NCBI GenBank assembly: GCA_947466555.1
Contig: CANIFK010000044.1
Span: forward strand, 1 to 14,390
DNA: 14,390 nt
Direction of reading: 5' to 3'
Source: Acidobacteriota bacterium
GTDB lineage: Bacteria; Acidobacteriota; Terriglobia; Bryobacterales; Bryobacteraceae
The position numbers and the translations under genes are program-made. The notes beneath the pieces were generated by a model. The model had not been told where the DNA came from. It saw only the letters and a program-made list of their open reading frames with translations, and did not search any database. Shown here piece after piece: positions 6,208-12,447 of this stretch; position 1 is the first letter of the stretch; the number at the start of each line of letters is the position of its first letter.

Positions 6208-7134
6208 CTACTGGCAGGGTCCGGTGCAGACCTTCTCACTGATCTTCTGCGCCGGCCCCAGCGCGTTGGGATTATCCACGGCCGGCCGGCGAACGGAGAG
6301 CGTTTCCACCATTCCGCCGGCGGTCTTGTTCTTCTCAATTACCTGTTGTTCTCGCAACATCGGTTGTCCCGTCGCGGGCCGTCCCGGCGCATTCATCCCG
6401 AAGACGCTAATCTGCTTGGATTCCGATCCGTCGGCTCGCTTTACCGTCTCCGCTACCGTCTGCCCGGAAAGTTCCAACTGCCGCCGTTCGCCGCTGACGT
6501 AGGTGGCAGTGTTTTCCACTGTCCGGCCTTCCTTCGTCTCGCTTTCCTTCACCGCGCGGGCAGCCGGAAAAAAGTTTCCACTGGCGTCTTTCCGGTACGT
6601 TAGCGTGTCTTCGCTCGTTTTCTCCCCGGCCTTCACAATGGTACTGTTCCGTTTCTCAACGGTGTCGAGCCCCCCGTTCAACGTGGGCCGTGCGACCTGC
6701 GTTTCCACCGTGGTTCGGCCGTTGCTGGTACGTTCCATTGCCTGACTGCGCTCCGCGAGCGAGTAGCCCCCGTTGATATTGCCGTTGAAGACCTGGGTCT
6801 CAATGCTCTTGGCGCCATCGGACTCTTTCCGTTCAGTGACCCGCACGCGCTGCGGCGGTTGCGGATTTCCATTGGCGTCATAGGGGCGAATCGTCTTTTC
6901 GACAACGCGCTCGGTCCCGTTGTCGCTCAGGACTTTCTCTTCCACCTTCTCCAGCGGCGCCACGCGCCCGTTGATACCACGCACGAGTTGTTCAGACCCG
7001 CCCGCTCCGCTCACCTGCTGCCCGGCCAGCGTTCGACGCCCGTTGGCATCGTAGGTATAGACATCGGTCTGGCTGCGCGGCTGTTGCTGCCCAAAGGCAA
7101 TCACGGCAAGGAACAGGAAGGCGAAGTACCGCAT
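6208..7134 (-). CDS. Secreted protein of ~32-residue tandem repeats, function unknown
   Basis: This 308-residue protein begins with a Sec signal peptide (MRYFAFLFLAVIAFGQQ, cleavage likely near 15-18). The mature part has no other hydrophobic segment. From about residue 54 to 303 it is built from seven to eight units of 29-36 residues. Each has a Gly/Asn turn, a charged strand with Glu-Lys or Glu-Arg, a second turn, and a strand ending like VETQVF, VETQVA, SEDTLTY, VENTATY, SKQISVF or METLSVR. The pattern suggests stacked beta hairpins or a beta-solenoid. Near the N-terminus, YTYDANGRR resembles a single YD/RHS-repeat motif. The C-terminus CTGPC could form a small disulfide. Role unknown; cell-surface or periplasmic structural or binding functions are possible. 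It lies upstream of hemB on the same strand. Confidence 0.8.
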   Translation of the reverse strand: MRYFAFLFLAVIAFGQQQPRSQTDVYTYDANGRRTLAGQQVSGAGGSEQLVRGINGRVAPLEKVEEKVLSDNGTERVVEKTIRPYDANGNPQPPQRVRVTERKESDGAKSIETQVFNGNINGGYSLAERSQAMERTSNGRTTVETQVARPTLNGGLDTVEKRNSTIVKAGEKTSEDTLTYRKDASGNFFPAARAVKESETKEGRTVENTATYVSGERRQLELSGQTVAETVKRADGSESKQISVFGMNAPGRPATGQPMLREQQVIEKNKTAGGMVETLSVRRPAVDNPNALGPAQKISEKVCTGPCQ

Positions 7135-7140
7135 GCTTCG

Positions 7141-7169
7141 ATCGTAGGTGTGAATGCCACTTGCTGCAA
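7141..7169 (-). promoter_or_regulatory. Promoter of the secreted repeat protein gene
   Basis: On the minus strand TTGCAG (7164-7169), a 17-bp spacer and TACGAT (7141-7146) form a reasonable sigma-70-type promoter. Only 6 nt separate the -10 from the ATG, and there is no clear Shine-Dalgarno, so the predicted start falls on or next to the ATG (leaderless). Confidence 0.45.
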
Positions 7170-7197
7170 TCGGGTAAAGCCCTTAGCGATGAATCCC

Positions 7198-7203
7198 TAT
7201 AAT
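7198..7203 (+). promoter_or_regulatory. Consensus -10 element of miaB
   Basis: A perfect TATAAT lies 8 nt upstream of the miaB ATG. The 17-bp-upstream hexamer TAAAGC is not a -35 match. No Shine-Dalgarno precedes the start (GGTATGGA), so the transcript is probably leaderless or has a 1-3 nt leader. This divergent control region of 77 bp also serves the minus-strand repeat-protein gene. Confidence 0.55.
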
Positions 7204-7211
7204 GGTATGGA

Positions 7212-8540
7212 ATGAAGTCTTTCTATATTGAGACCTTTGGCTGCCAGATGAACGTGCACGACTCTGAAAAAGTGATCGGCACTTTGATGCAGCGTGGCTA
7301 CAATCAGGTGGAAACGGCGGATCACGCCGACCTCGTCCTCTTCAACACCTGTTCGATCCGTGACAAAGCGGAGCAAAAGGTCTTCAATCGCCTGCAGCAT
7401 CACAAGAAGGGCGGCGCAAAACAAGTCGTTGGACTGCTCGGGTGCGTAGCCCAGCAGGAAGGCGAAAAGGTCTTTGAGCGCGCCCCGCACGTAAGCCTGG
7501 TGGTCGGGTCGGCTTCGTACACCAAATTGCCCGAACTGCTCGTCCGCATCGAACAGGGCGAGCGCCGTGTCACCGGCCTAAGCCTGGACACCGAAGAAAC
7601 GTTTGAAACCCCACTCACTCGGCGCGACAACCCCTTCCGTGCGTTCCTCACAATTATCGAAGGTTGCGACAAAAGCTGCGCCTACTGCGTCGTCCCCTAT
7701 ACCCGCGGCCCGGAGCGAAGCCGCACCCTGGCCAGTGTTCTCGACGAAGTAAAAAAACTCGTCGATACCGGTTATACCGAAATCACCCTGCTCGGGCAAA
7801 ACGTCAACAGCTACCGGGATCCCTCCGCCACTCAGGCCAATTTTGCGCAGTTGCTCGCTGCTGTGGGCCAGGTCCCCGGCATTCGCCGCGTTCGGTTCAC
7901 TACGTCCCATCCGCGCGATTTCACCAAAGACATTATCGATGCCATTGACGATGTCCCCACGCTCTGCAACCACATCCACCTCCCCGTCCAAAGCGGGTCC
8001 ACCCGGGTCCTAGAGGCCATGCAGCGCCAATACTCAATTGATCAATACATGCAGCGCATCGAATGGATGAAGAACGCCCGCCGCAAGATGGCGATCACCA
8101 CCGATCTCATCGTCGGGTTCCCCGGCGAGACCGAAGCGGAGTTCCAGGAAACGCTGAACCTGATGGATGTTGTCGGCTACGACGGGATTTTCAGTTTCAA
8201 GTACTCCCCGCGGCCGAATACCCCAGCCGTTCATATGGTGGACGCCGTGCCGGAAGAGGAAAAAGGCCGTCGCCTCCTTCGCCTCGTCGAACACCAGCGC
8301 ACGATTCTGATTCGTAACAACGCCGCCTATGTCGGCAGTGTGGAGGAGGTGCACGTCGAGTATTTCAATAACGCCACCGGCCAATGGGTCGGCAAGTCGA
8401 CGCAGCACAAAACCGTGAATTTTACGCACCCCGAAGGCCCGTCCGCGCGCCTGGAGGGAACGTATTTGGACGTGTTGGTTACCCGTTCCGGCGTTGCTTC
8501 TCTAGTGGGAGAAGCCATCGAGGAAGCAGTTGCCGTTTGA
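7212..8540 (+). CDS. miaB: tRNA-2-methylthio-N6-(dimethylallyl)adenosine synthase MiaB
   Basis: This 442-residue radical-SAM methylthiotransferase adds the 2-methylthio group to i6A37 of tRNAs reading UNN codons. The N-terminal UPF0004 domain carries the auxiliary cluster cysteines Cys11 (ETFGCQMN), Cys47 (NTCSIRDKAEQK) and Cys78 (GLLGCVAQ). The radical-SAM motif GCDKSCAYC gives Cys152, Cys156 and Cys159. LLGQNVNSY and LPVQSGS are typical MiaB motifs. The C-terminal ~65 residues are the TRAM domain (RLEGTYLDVLV). Presence of CSIRDKAEQ favours MiaB over MtaB or RimO. Length is typical. The start is set by the MKSFYIETFGCQMN opening. The nuclease gene follows 30 nt later, and the two are probably co-transcribed. 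Confidence 0.97.
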   Translation: MKSFYIETFGCQMNVHDSEKVIGTLMQRGYNQVETADHADLVLFNTCSIRDKAEQKVFNRLQHHKKGGAKQVVGLLGCVAQQEGEKVFERAPHVSLVVGSASYTKLPELLVRIEQGERRVTGLSLDTEETFETPLTRRDNPFRAFLTIIEGCDKSCAYCVVPYTRGPERSRTLASVLDEVKKLVDTGYTEITLLGQNVNSYRDPSATQANFAQLLAAVGQVPGIRRVRFTTSHPRDFTKDIIDAIDDVPTLCNHIHLPVQSGSTRVLEAMQRQYSIDQYMQRIEWMKNARRKMAITTDLIVGFPGETEAEFQETLNLMDVVGYDGIFSFKYSPRPNTPAVHMVDAVPEEEKGRRLLRLVEHQRTILIRNNAAYVGSVEEVHVEYFNNATGQWVGKSTQHKTVNFTHPEGPSARLEGTYLDVLVTRSGVASLVGEAIEEAVAV

Positions 8541-8570
8541 TAGTGTTGTAATGGAATTGAGGAGCGGGCA

Positions 8571-9056
8571 ATGGAAGTAGAAATGAAGATCCGCGGCCTG
8601 ATGATGGATCCGGTCACACAGACCCCGATCGTAATTCTGAAGGACGTCAGCAGTGGGACCATTCTGCCTATTTGGGTGGGAATGTATGAGGCCAACGCAA
8701 TTGCGCTGGAGATCGAAAAGGTCTCAACGCCCAGGCCGATGACGCACGACTTGATCAAGACCCTGCTCTGCGGCCTGCAGGCCGACGTGCGAAAAGTAGT
8801 GGTGAGCGAACTGCGGGACGATACGTTCTACGCCATGATCTGGCTGGAAAAGGACGGCGAACTGATCAGCGTCGACTCGCGGCCCAGCGATGCTCTGGCT
8901 TTGGCCCTGCGGACCGACTGCCCGATCTACGTCGAAGAGCAGGTGATCCGCACCTCTAAGGCCACCAGTTCGGTATCGGACAAAGTCACCAACGACGAAT
9001 TGAAGAAATGGCTGGAGAGCCTCAACGATGAGGATCTCGGCCGCTACAAAATGTAA
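8571..9056 (+). CDS. Bifunctional nuclease family protein (DUF151)
   Basis: This 161-residue protein has the DUF151/BFN domain over residues 1-125 (EVEMKIRGLMMDPVTQTPIV, LPIWVGMYEANAIALEIEK, PMTHDLIKTLL, and the signature VDSRPSDALALALRTDCPIY). The C-terminal acidic helix (DELKKWLESLNDEDLGRYKM) resembles a UVR-type tail. Family members from plants and some bacteria have been reported to have nuclease activity; the in vivo role in bacteria is poorly defined. GAGGAG lies 7 nt before the ATG. It follows miaB and its stop codon overlaps the next gene's ATG by one base (TAATG), indicating a three-gene operon with coupled translation. Confidence 0.88.
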   Translation: MEVEMKIRGLMMDPVTQTPIVILKDVSSGTILPIWVGMYEANAIALEIEKVSTPRPMTHDLIKTLLCGLQADVRKVVVSELRDDTFYAMIWLEKDGELISVDSRPSDALALALRTDCPIYVEEQVIRTSKATSSVSDKVTNDELKKWLESLNDEDLGRYKM

Positions 9057-9364
9057 TGGACCCGGTAATCCTTGAGAAGTTGGAACGAATCCTGGCCGCC
9101 AAAATTGAGCTGGTTCCGGATCTGAATATCGCCACGCACTACGTGTTCTCGCGCGACGGTTTCGCCTCCCTTGTGGAGAAGCGAAATGGCGCGTTTGGCA
9201 ACGTTGGAACTCCCGGACTTGTTACTGAAAAGGGGTTCGCTCCCCTGATGTGGCGCGGGGAGCAAGGCGTCTTCGTTGGCCGCGGGTTTGAAGTGATGGC
9301 CACTGCCGATCAGGTCACCGCCATCCGCGCCTTCGACCGGGATCTCAACGAAGCTCTTCGCTAA
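9056..9364 (+). CDS. Small conserved-looking hypothetical protein
   Basis: This is a 102-residue cytoplasmic protein I do not recognise. It has an N-terminal helix (PVILEKLERILAAKIELVP), a central mixed region with Gly-rich turns (GFASLVEKRNGAFGNVGTPG), a WRGEQGVFVGRG segment and a C-terminal helix (ADQVTAIRAFDRDLNEALR). There is no signal peptide, membrane segment or metal motif. It starts within the stop codon of the DUF151 gene (TAATG) and ends 20 nt before a strong terminator, so it is the last gene of the miaB operon. Coding quality is supported by this tight packing and by an uninterrupted frame with natural composition. Confidence 0.75.
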   Translation: MDPVILEKLERILAAKIELVPDLNIATHYVFSRDGFASLVEKRNGAFGNVGTPGLVTEKGFAPLMWRGEQGVFVGRGFEVMATADQVTAIRAFDRDLNEALR

Positions 9365-9384
9365 CGAATCCGATTAGGCAAACG

Positions 9385-9415
9385 AAAAGGGCGCTGCCGA
9401 AGCAGCGCCCTTTTT
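9385..9415. terminator. Bidirectional intrinsic terminator
   Basis: GGGCGCTGC (9389-9397), loop CGAA, and GCAGCGCCC (9402-9410) form a 9-bp perfect GC stem, extended to 13 bp by AAAA/TTTT and followed by a T-run. The A-run on the left gives the same signal on the other strand. It sits between the convergent miaB operon and the TPR gene and can end both. Confidence 0.92.
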
Positions 9416-9437
9416 GTTGTCCGGCAGAGCCGGGTTG

Positions 9438-10733
9438 TTACTTCTTCTTCTTCGGAGCAGCGCCACCCTTCGGCGCGGCCTTCTTCACCGCGGCCGGGCC
9501 AGTCGCCTTGCCCGTCCAGCCAGTGATCTTATCCTTCTCCGCAATCACCGTCAGATTGAACGGATCGGCCGTGAACTCCTTGCCAACGGCTTCGAATTCC
9601 AGTTCGGTGCCGGGTTCAACCTTGCCGGGCAGGAAACCCTTCTCGTCGATCTCGATGGTGATTTCCGGCGCCGAAGCGTCCGAAATACCAACAACGATCT
9701 TCTTCGGGTTCGTCGGCGGATCCATCGAAACAACCTTACCCTTGAACTTCGGCAGGGCGGCACCCTTCAGCTGTTCAGAGTACGCGGCACCACCGGCACC
9801 CGTCAGTTCCTGCTTCATCTGAACCCAGATGGCCAGCTGCGGGTTGGTCTTCTTCAGATCTTCCAACTGCTCGATATCTTCCTGCTGCTTGGTCTTGATC
9901 GCGAAACCGTCGGCGGGGAACACCTCAGCGGCCGCCTTGGCCTTCAGTTCATCCATTCCCTTTTTGTCGCCGCGATACTGCGGATAGACGCGCCCGAAGT
10001 AGTCGCACACTTTAGCCTTCTGATCGGCCGGAGCGGCGCCTTCGCCTTCCAGACCGCAAGCCCGGGCAAAATGATAGATCGCGAAAGCCTGCTTTTCCTG
10101 TTTGCGCTGGCTCAGGATTGCCGAGCCCAACTGGTAAGAGAGCATCGCATTCTTCGGCGTAACCTTCAGGATATTGCCGATGCGCTGTTCCACCTGCGGC
10201 CAGTCTTTCTTAACGGTGGCGGTGTAGACCAGAACCTGCAGTGCCTTCATCTGCGCGTCGGCTTTCTGCTTGCCCCACGCGTCGTCAGCGGCGCCCTGTG
10301 GCTTTTTCCCGGCGGCAAAAAACTCATCCAGATTGGACAGCATCATATTGGCTGCCTTCTCGCCTTCTTCCATCACGGCGGCGTCGGTCGAACCCATCGA
10401 CAACACCAGCAACGTGATGTAGTACGGACCCGTGAAGTTCTTCGGGTCGGCCGCGGTCATCTCCTTGGCCGTGTCAAACATCTCCTTGGCTTTTCCAAGT
10501 TGCTGGTAGGTGACCAGATAGGCCCCCAACCGTTGCCAGCCGAAATTCGTCTTGGGATACTTCTGCTTCCACTGGTTCAGAAGTTCCAGCTTCTTTGCCG
10601 GATCGGTTGCTTTTCCGATCTGCTCGGCGACAAGCTCATACTCGCCCCGATCGACCCAGTCTGTAGCCTGACCGAAAAGCGCGGCTGTTGCCAACGCGAT
10701 CCCCACTAGCAATCTTGATTTTTTGAAAAGCAC
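9438..10733 (-). CDS. Exported TPR-repeat protein with Lys-rich tail
   Basis: This is a 431-residue protein. The N-terminus, starting MLFKKSRLLVGIALATAALF, is a Sec signal peptide with likely cleavage near GQA. TPR-like helix pairs follow (YELVAEQIGKATDPAKKLEL, NFGWQRLGAYLVTYQQLGKA, YQLGSAILSQRKQEKQAFAI). Residues ~330-405 look beta-rich (LPKFKGKVVSMDPP, IVVGISDASAPEITIEID, GTELEFEAVGKEF). The tail is Ala/Pro/Lys-rich ending in four Lys. Role is probably as an extracytoplasmic protein-interaction scaffold; no enzyme motif is seen. GTG at 10731-10733 is chosen because GGGAGG lies 6 nt upstream and the signal peptide starts there. An in-frame GTG at 10761-10763 would add ten polar residues and lacks a good ribosome binding site. 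Confidence 0.85.
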   Translation of the reverse strand: MLFKKSRLLVGIALATAALFGQATDWVDRGEYELVAEQIGKATDPAKKLELLNQWKQKYPKTNFGWQRLGAYLVTYQQLGKAKEMFDTAKEMTAADPKNFTGPYYITLLVLSMGSTDAAVMEEGEKAANMMLSNLDEFFAAGKKPQGAADDAWGKQKADAQMKALQVLVYTATVKKDWPQVEQRIGNILKVTPKNAMLSYQLGSAILSQRKQEKQAFAIYHFARACGLEGEGAAPADQKAKVCDYFGRVYPQYRGDKKGMDELKAKAAAEVFPADGFAIKTKQQEDIEQLEDLKKTNPQLAIWVQMKQELTGAGGAAYSEQLKGAALPKFKGKVVSMDPPTNPKKIVVGISDASAPEITIEIDEKGFLPGKVEPGTELEFEAVGKEFTADPFNLTVIAEKDKITGWTGKATGPAAVKKAAPKGGAAPKKKK

Positions 10734-10770
10734 CGAATGCCTCCCGTCCTTTAATTCCGGCACCGCGCTG

Positions 10771-10810
10771 CGGGCCTCGTGACCGACTCAAAGTTTTGGC
10801 CCGAACACGA
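10771..10810 (-). promoter_or_regulatory. Interleaved complementary segments in the TPR gene leader
   Basis: The leader contains two perfect complementary pairs in an a-b-a'-b' order on the minus strand: TCGTG (10806-10810) with CACGA (10777-10781), and CGGGCC (10798-10803) with GGCCCG (10771-10776). They interleave, so they must be either alternative hairpins or a pseudoknot. They lie 40-75 nt upstream of the start codon. Confidence 0.35.
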
Positions 10811-10820
10811 TCAATGCCGG

Positions 10821-10850
10821 AGTATAACGAAGTTTGGAAGGTTGAAGCAA
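10821..10850 (-). promoter_or_regulatory. Promoter of the TPR gene
   Basis: On the minus strand TTGCTT (10845-10850), 18-bp spacer and TATACT (10821-10826). The predicted start near 10814 gives a leader of about 80 nt. The -10 is strong, the -35 partial. Confidence 0.55.
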
Positions 10851-10971
10851 CACCTCCACTCCGTGTCATTTCCTAGCACTGCTCGGATGGCTTCCTTGCA
10901 TTCTACCCTGCAATTCATCTCTTAGATGGAGCCGCCGCCGGATTTGTTCCACGAACCCCAAATTACTGGCT

Positions 10972-12447
10972 ATGCTAGACTCCCTTTTTCCCATGCGTTT
11001 CCTCGATCTCGGCGTCATTCTGGCCTACCTCATCGGCATCACCTGGTTCGGCTCCCGATTCCGGAGCAACCAGAAGACGCTGAAAGACTACTTTCTCGGT
11101 GGGCGCACCGCCCCCTGGTGGGCCATCGCCTTTTCCATCGTTTCCGCGGAAACCAGCACGCTTACCGTCATCGGCACTCCGGGAATTGCCTTCCGCGGCG
11201 ACCTTGGCTTTCTGCAGGTCGTACTCGGCTATCTTGCCGCGCGCCTCGTCATCTCGACGTTGTTCTTGCCCCACTATTTCCGCGGGGAAATGTACACCGC
11301 CTACGAGTTGATGCAGCGGCGCTTCGGCCCCAACATTCGAAAGCTCACCGCTGGCAGCTTTCTGCTACTTCGGTCGCTCGCCGAAGGCGTCCGCGTCTTC
11401 GCCATCTCCATCGTCATCTCCATCATCCTGGGCACCGGAGAGATGAGTTCCATTCTGTTAATTGTCGCCCTGACCCTCTTCTATACCTTTGAAGGAGGCA
11501 TGGAAGCGGTAATCTGGACCGACGTCGTCCAGATGTTCCTCTACGTCGGCGGCGCCATCGTCAGCCTGTTCGTCATCGTGCAGCAGATTCCGCAAGGGTG
11601 GGATCACATCTGGCAGGTGGCCGGCGCCGCCAACAAACTACGCGTCTTCGACTTCCGGTTCGACTGGTCAACGGAGTTCTTCGCCCGTCCATACAGCTTC
11701 TGGGCCGGCGTCCTCGGCGGCTGCTTTCTCACCACCGCCAGCCATGGCACCGAACAACTCATGGTCCAACGGCTGCTCTCCGCCAAGTCCCAGGACGAGA
11801 GCCGCTGGGCGCTATTCGGCAGCTGGTTTGTCATCTTCTTCCAATTCGCCCTGTTCCTGCTGATCGGCCTTATCCTTTACGTCTTCTATCAGGACACCGG
11901 ACGCGCCGCCCCAACTGTTCCGGACCGCATCTATCCCCAGTTCATCTGGGAATTCCTTCCCCCCGGCGTCGCGGGCCTCGTCATGGCCGCCATTCTCGCC
12001 GCCGCCATGTCGAACCTCAGCGCCGCGCTCAACTCGCTCGCCTCCACCACCGTCATGGACTTCTGGAAGCCCCTCGCCCGCAAAGAGCGTTCCGAAGCCG
12101 ACTACCTGCGAATCGCCCGTTGGGTGACCGTCTTCTGGGGCGGTGTCCTACTGGTCATCGCCTTCCTCGCCCGGCAAGTCCAATCGGTGCTCGAATACGG
12201 TCTCGGCATCGCATCGATTGTCTACGGGGCTCTCCTCGGCACATTTCTGTTAGGCGTACTCACTAAGCGGGTCGGCGAACGCGCCGCCATGTGCGGGATG
12301 GCCGCAGGCCTCTCAATCAATTTGTATTTGAAGTTCGGTACCACCGTCGCCTGGACCTGGTACGTGCTCATCGGCACGGCAGCGACGTTTACTACGGCAT
12401 GGCTTGCGTCCTTCGTCCTGCCTCGGGAGAATACTCAAAATGTCTGA
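10972..12447 (+). CDS. Sodium:solute symporter (SSS family)
   Basis: This is a 491-residue inner-membrane protein with about 13 hydrophobic helices and the SSS/LeuT fold pattern. Signatures include LKDYFLGGRTAPWWAIAFSI near residue 45, ETSTLTVIGTPG in the next helix, FEGGMEAVIWTDVVQ, and SHGTEQLMVQRLLSAKSQDE. MSNLSAALNSLAS (about 346-358) corresponds to the helix that carries the Na2 sodium site in vSGLT. Substrate (sugar, amino acid, organic acid) is not readable. The start is uncertain: ATG 10972 gives MLDSLFPMRFLDL, while ATG 10993 begins MRFLDLGVILAY, and neither has a Shine-Dalgarno. A TATGCT hexamer at 10971-10976 would favour 10993 if it is a -10. Its end overlaps the next gene by 8 nt (ATGTCTGA), implying coupled translation. 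Confidence 0.88.
   Translation: MLDSLFPMRFLDLGVILAYLIGITWFGSRFRSNQKTLKDYFLGGRTAPWWAIAFSIVSAETSTLTVIGTPGIAFRGDLGFLQVVLGYLAARLVISTLFLPHYFRGEMYTAYELMQRRFGPNIRKLTAGSFLLLRSLAEGVRVFAISIVISIILGTGEMSSILLIVALTLFYTFEGGMEAVIWTDVVQMFLYVGGAIVSLFVIVQQIPQGWDHIWQVAGAANKLRVFDFRFDWSTEFFARPYSFWAGVLGGCFLTTASHGTEQLMVQRLLSAKSQDESRWALFGSWFVIFFQFALFLLIGLILYVFYQDTGRAAPTVPDRIYPQFIWEFLPPGVAGLVMAAILAAAMSNLSAALNSLASTTVMDFWKPLARKERSEADYLRIARWVTVFWGGVLLVIAFLARQVQSVLEYGLGIASIVYGALLGTFLLGVLTKRVGERAAMCGMAAGLSINLYLKFGTTVAWTWYVLIGTAATFTTAWLASFVLPRENTQNV

Noticed and set aside
6208..7134. RHS/YD-repeat toxin
   Set aside because: Only one YD-like motif (YTYDANGRR) occurs, and the protein is short with no toxin domain, core marker or immunity gene nearby.
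9414..10709. Long plus-strand open frame of about 430 codons
   Set aside because: It is antisense to the TPR gene, rich in Leu/Arg with no recognisable domain, and overlaps a gene with a signal peptide, a good ribosome binding site and a promoter. It is a GC-driven shadow.
10761..10763. Upstream GTG start for the TPR protein
   Set aside because: It would put ten polar residues before the signal peptide and lacks a ribosome binding site, while the GTG at 10731-10733 has GGGAGG at ideal spacing.
11598..12266. Plus-strand open frame of 222 codons in another frame of the symporter gene
   Set aside because: His/Arg/Pro-rich out-of-frame reading of a clear membrane protein gene.
12404..12439. Upstream ATG start for the APC permease
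   Set aside because: It would add twelve residues inside the symporter reading frame; the later ATG has a ribosome binding site and matches the family's usual N-terminus.
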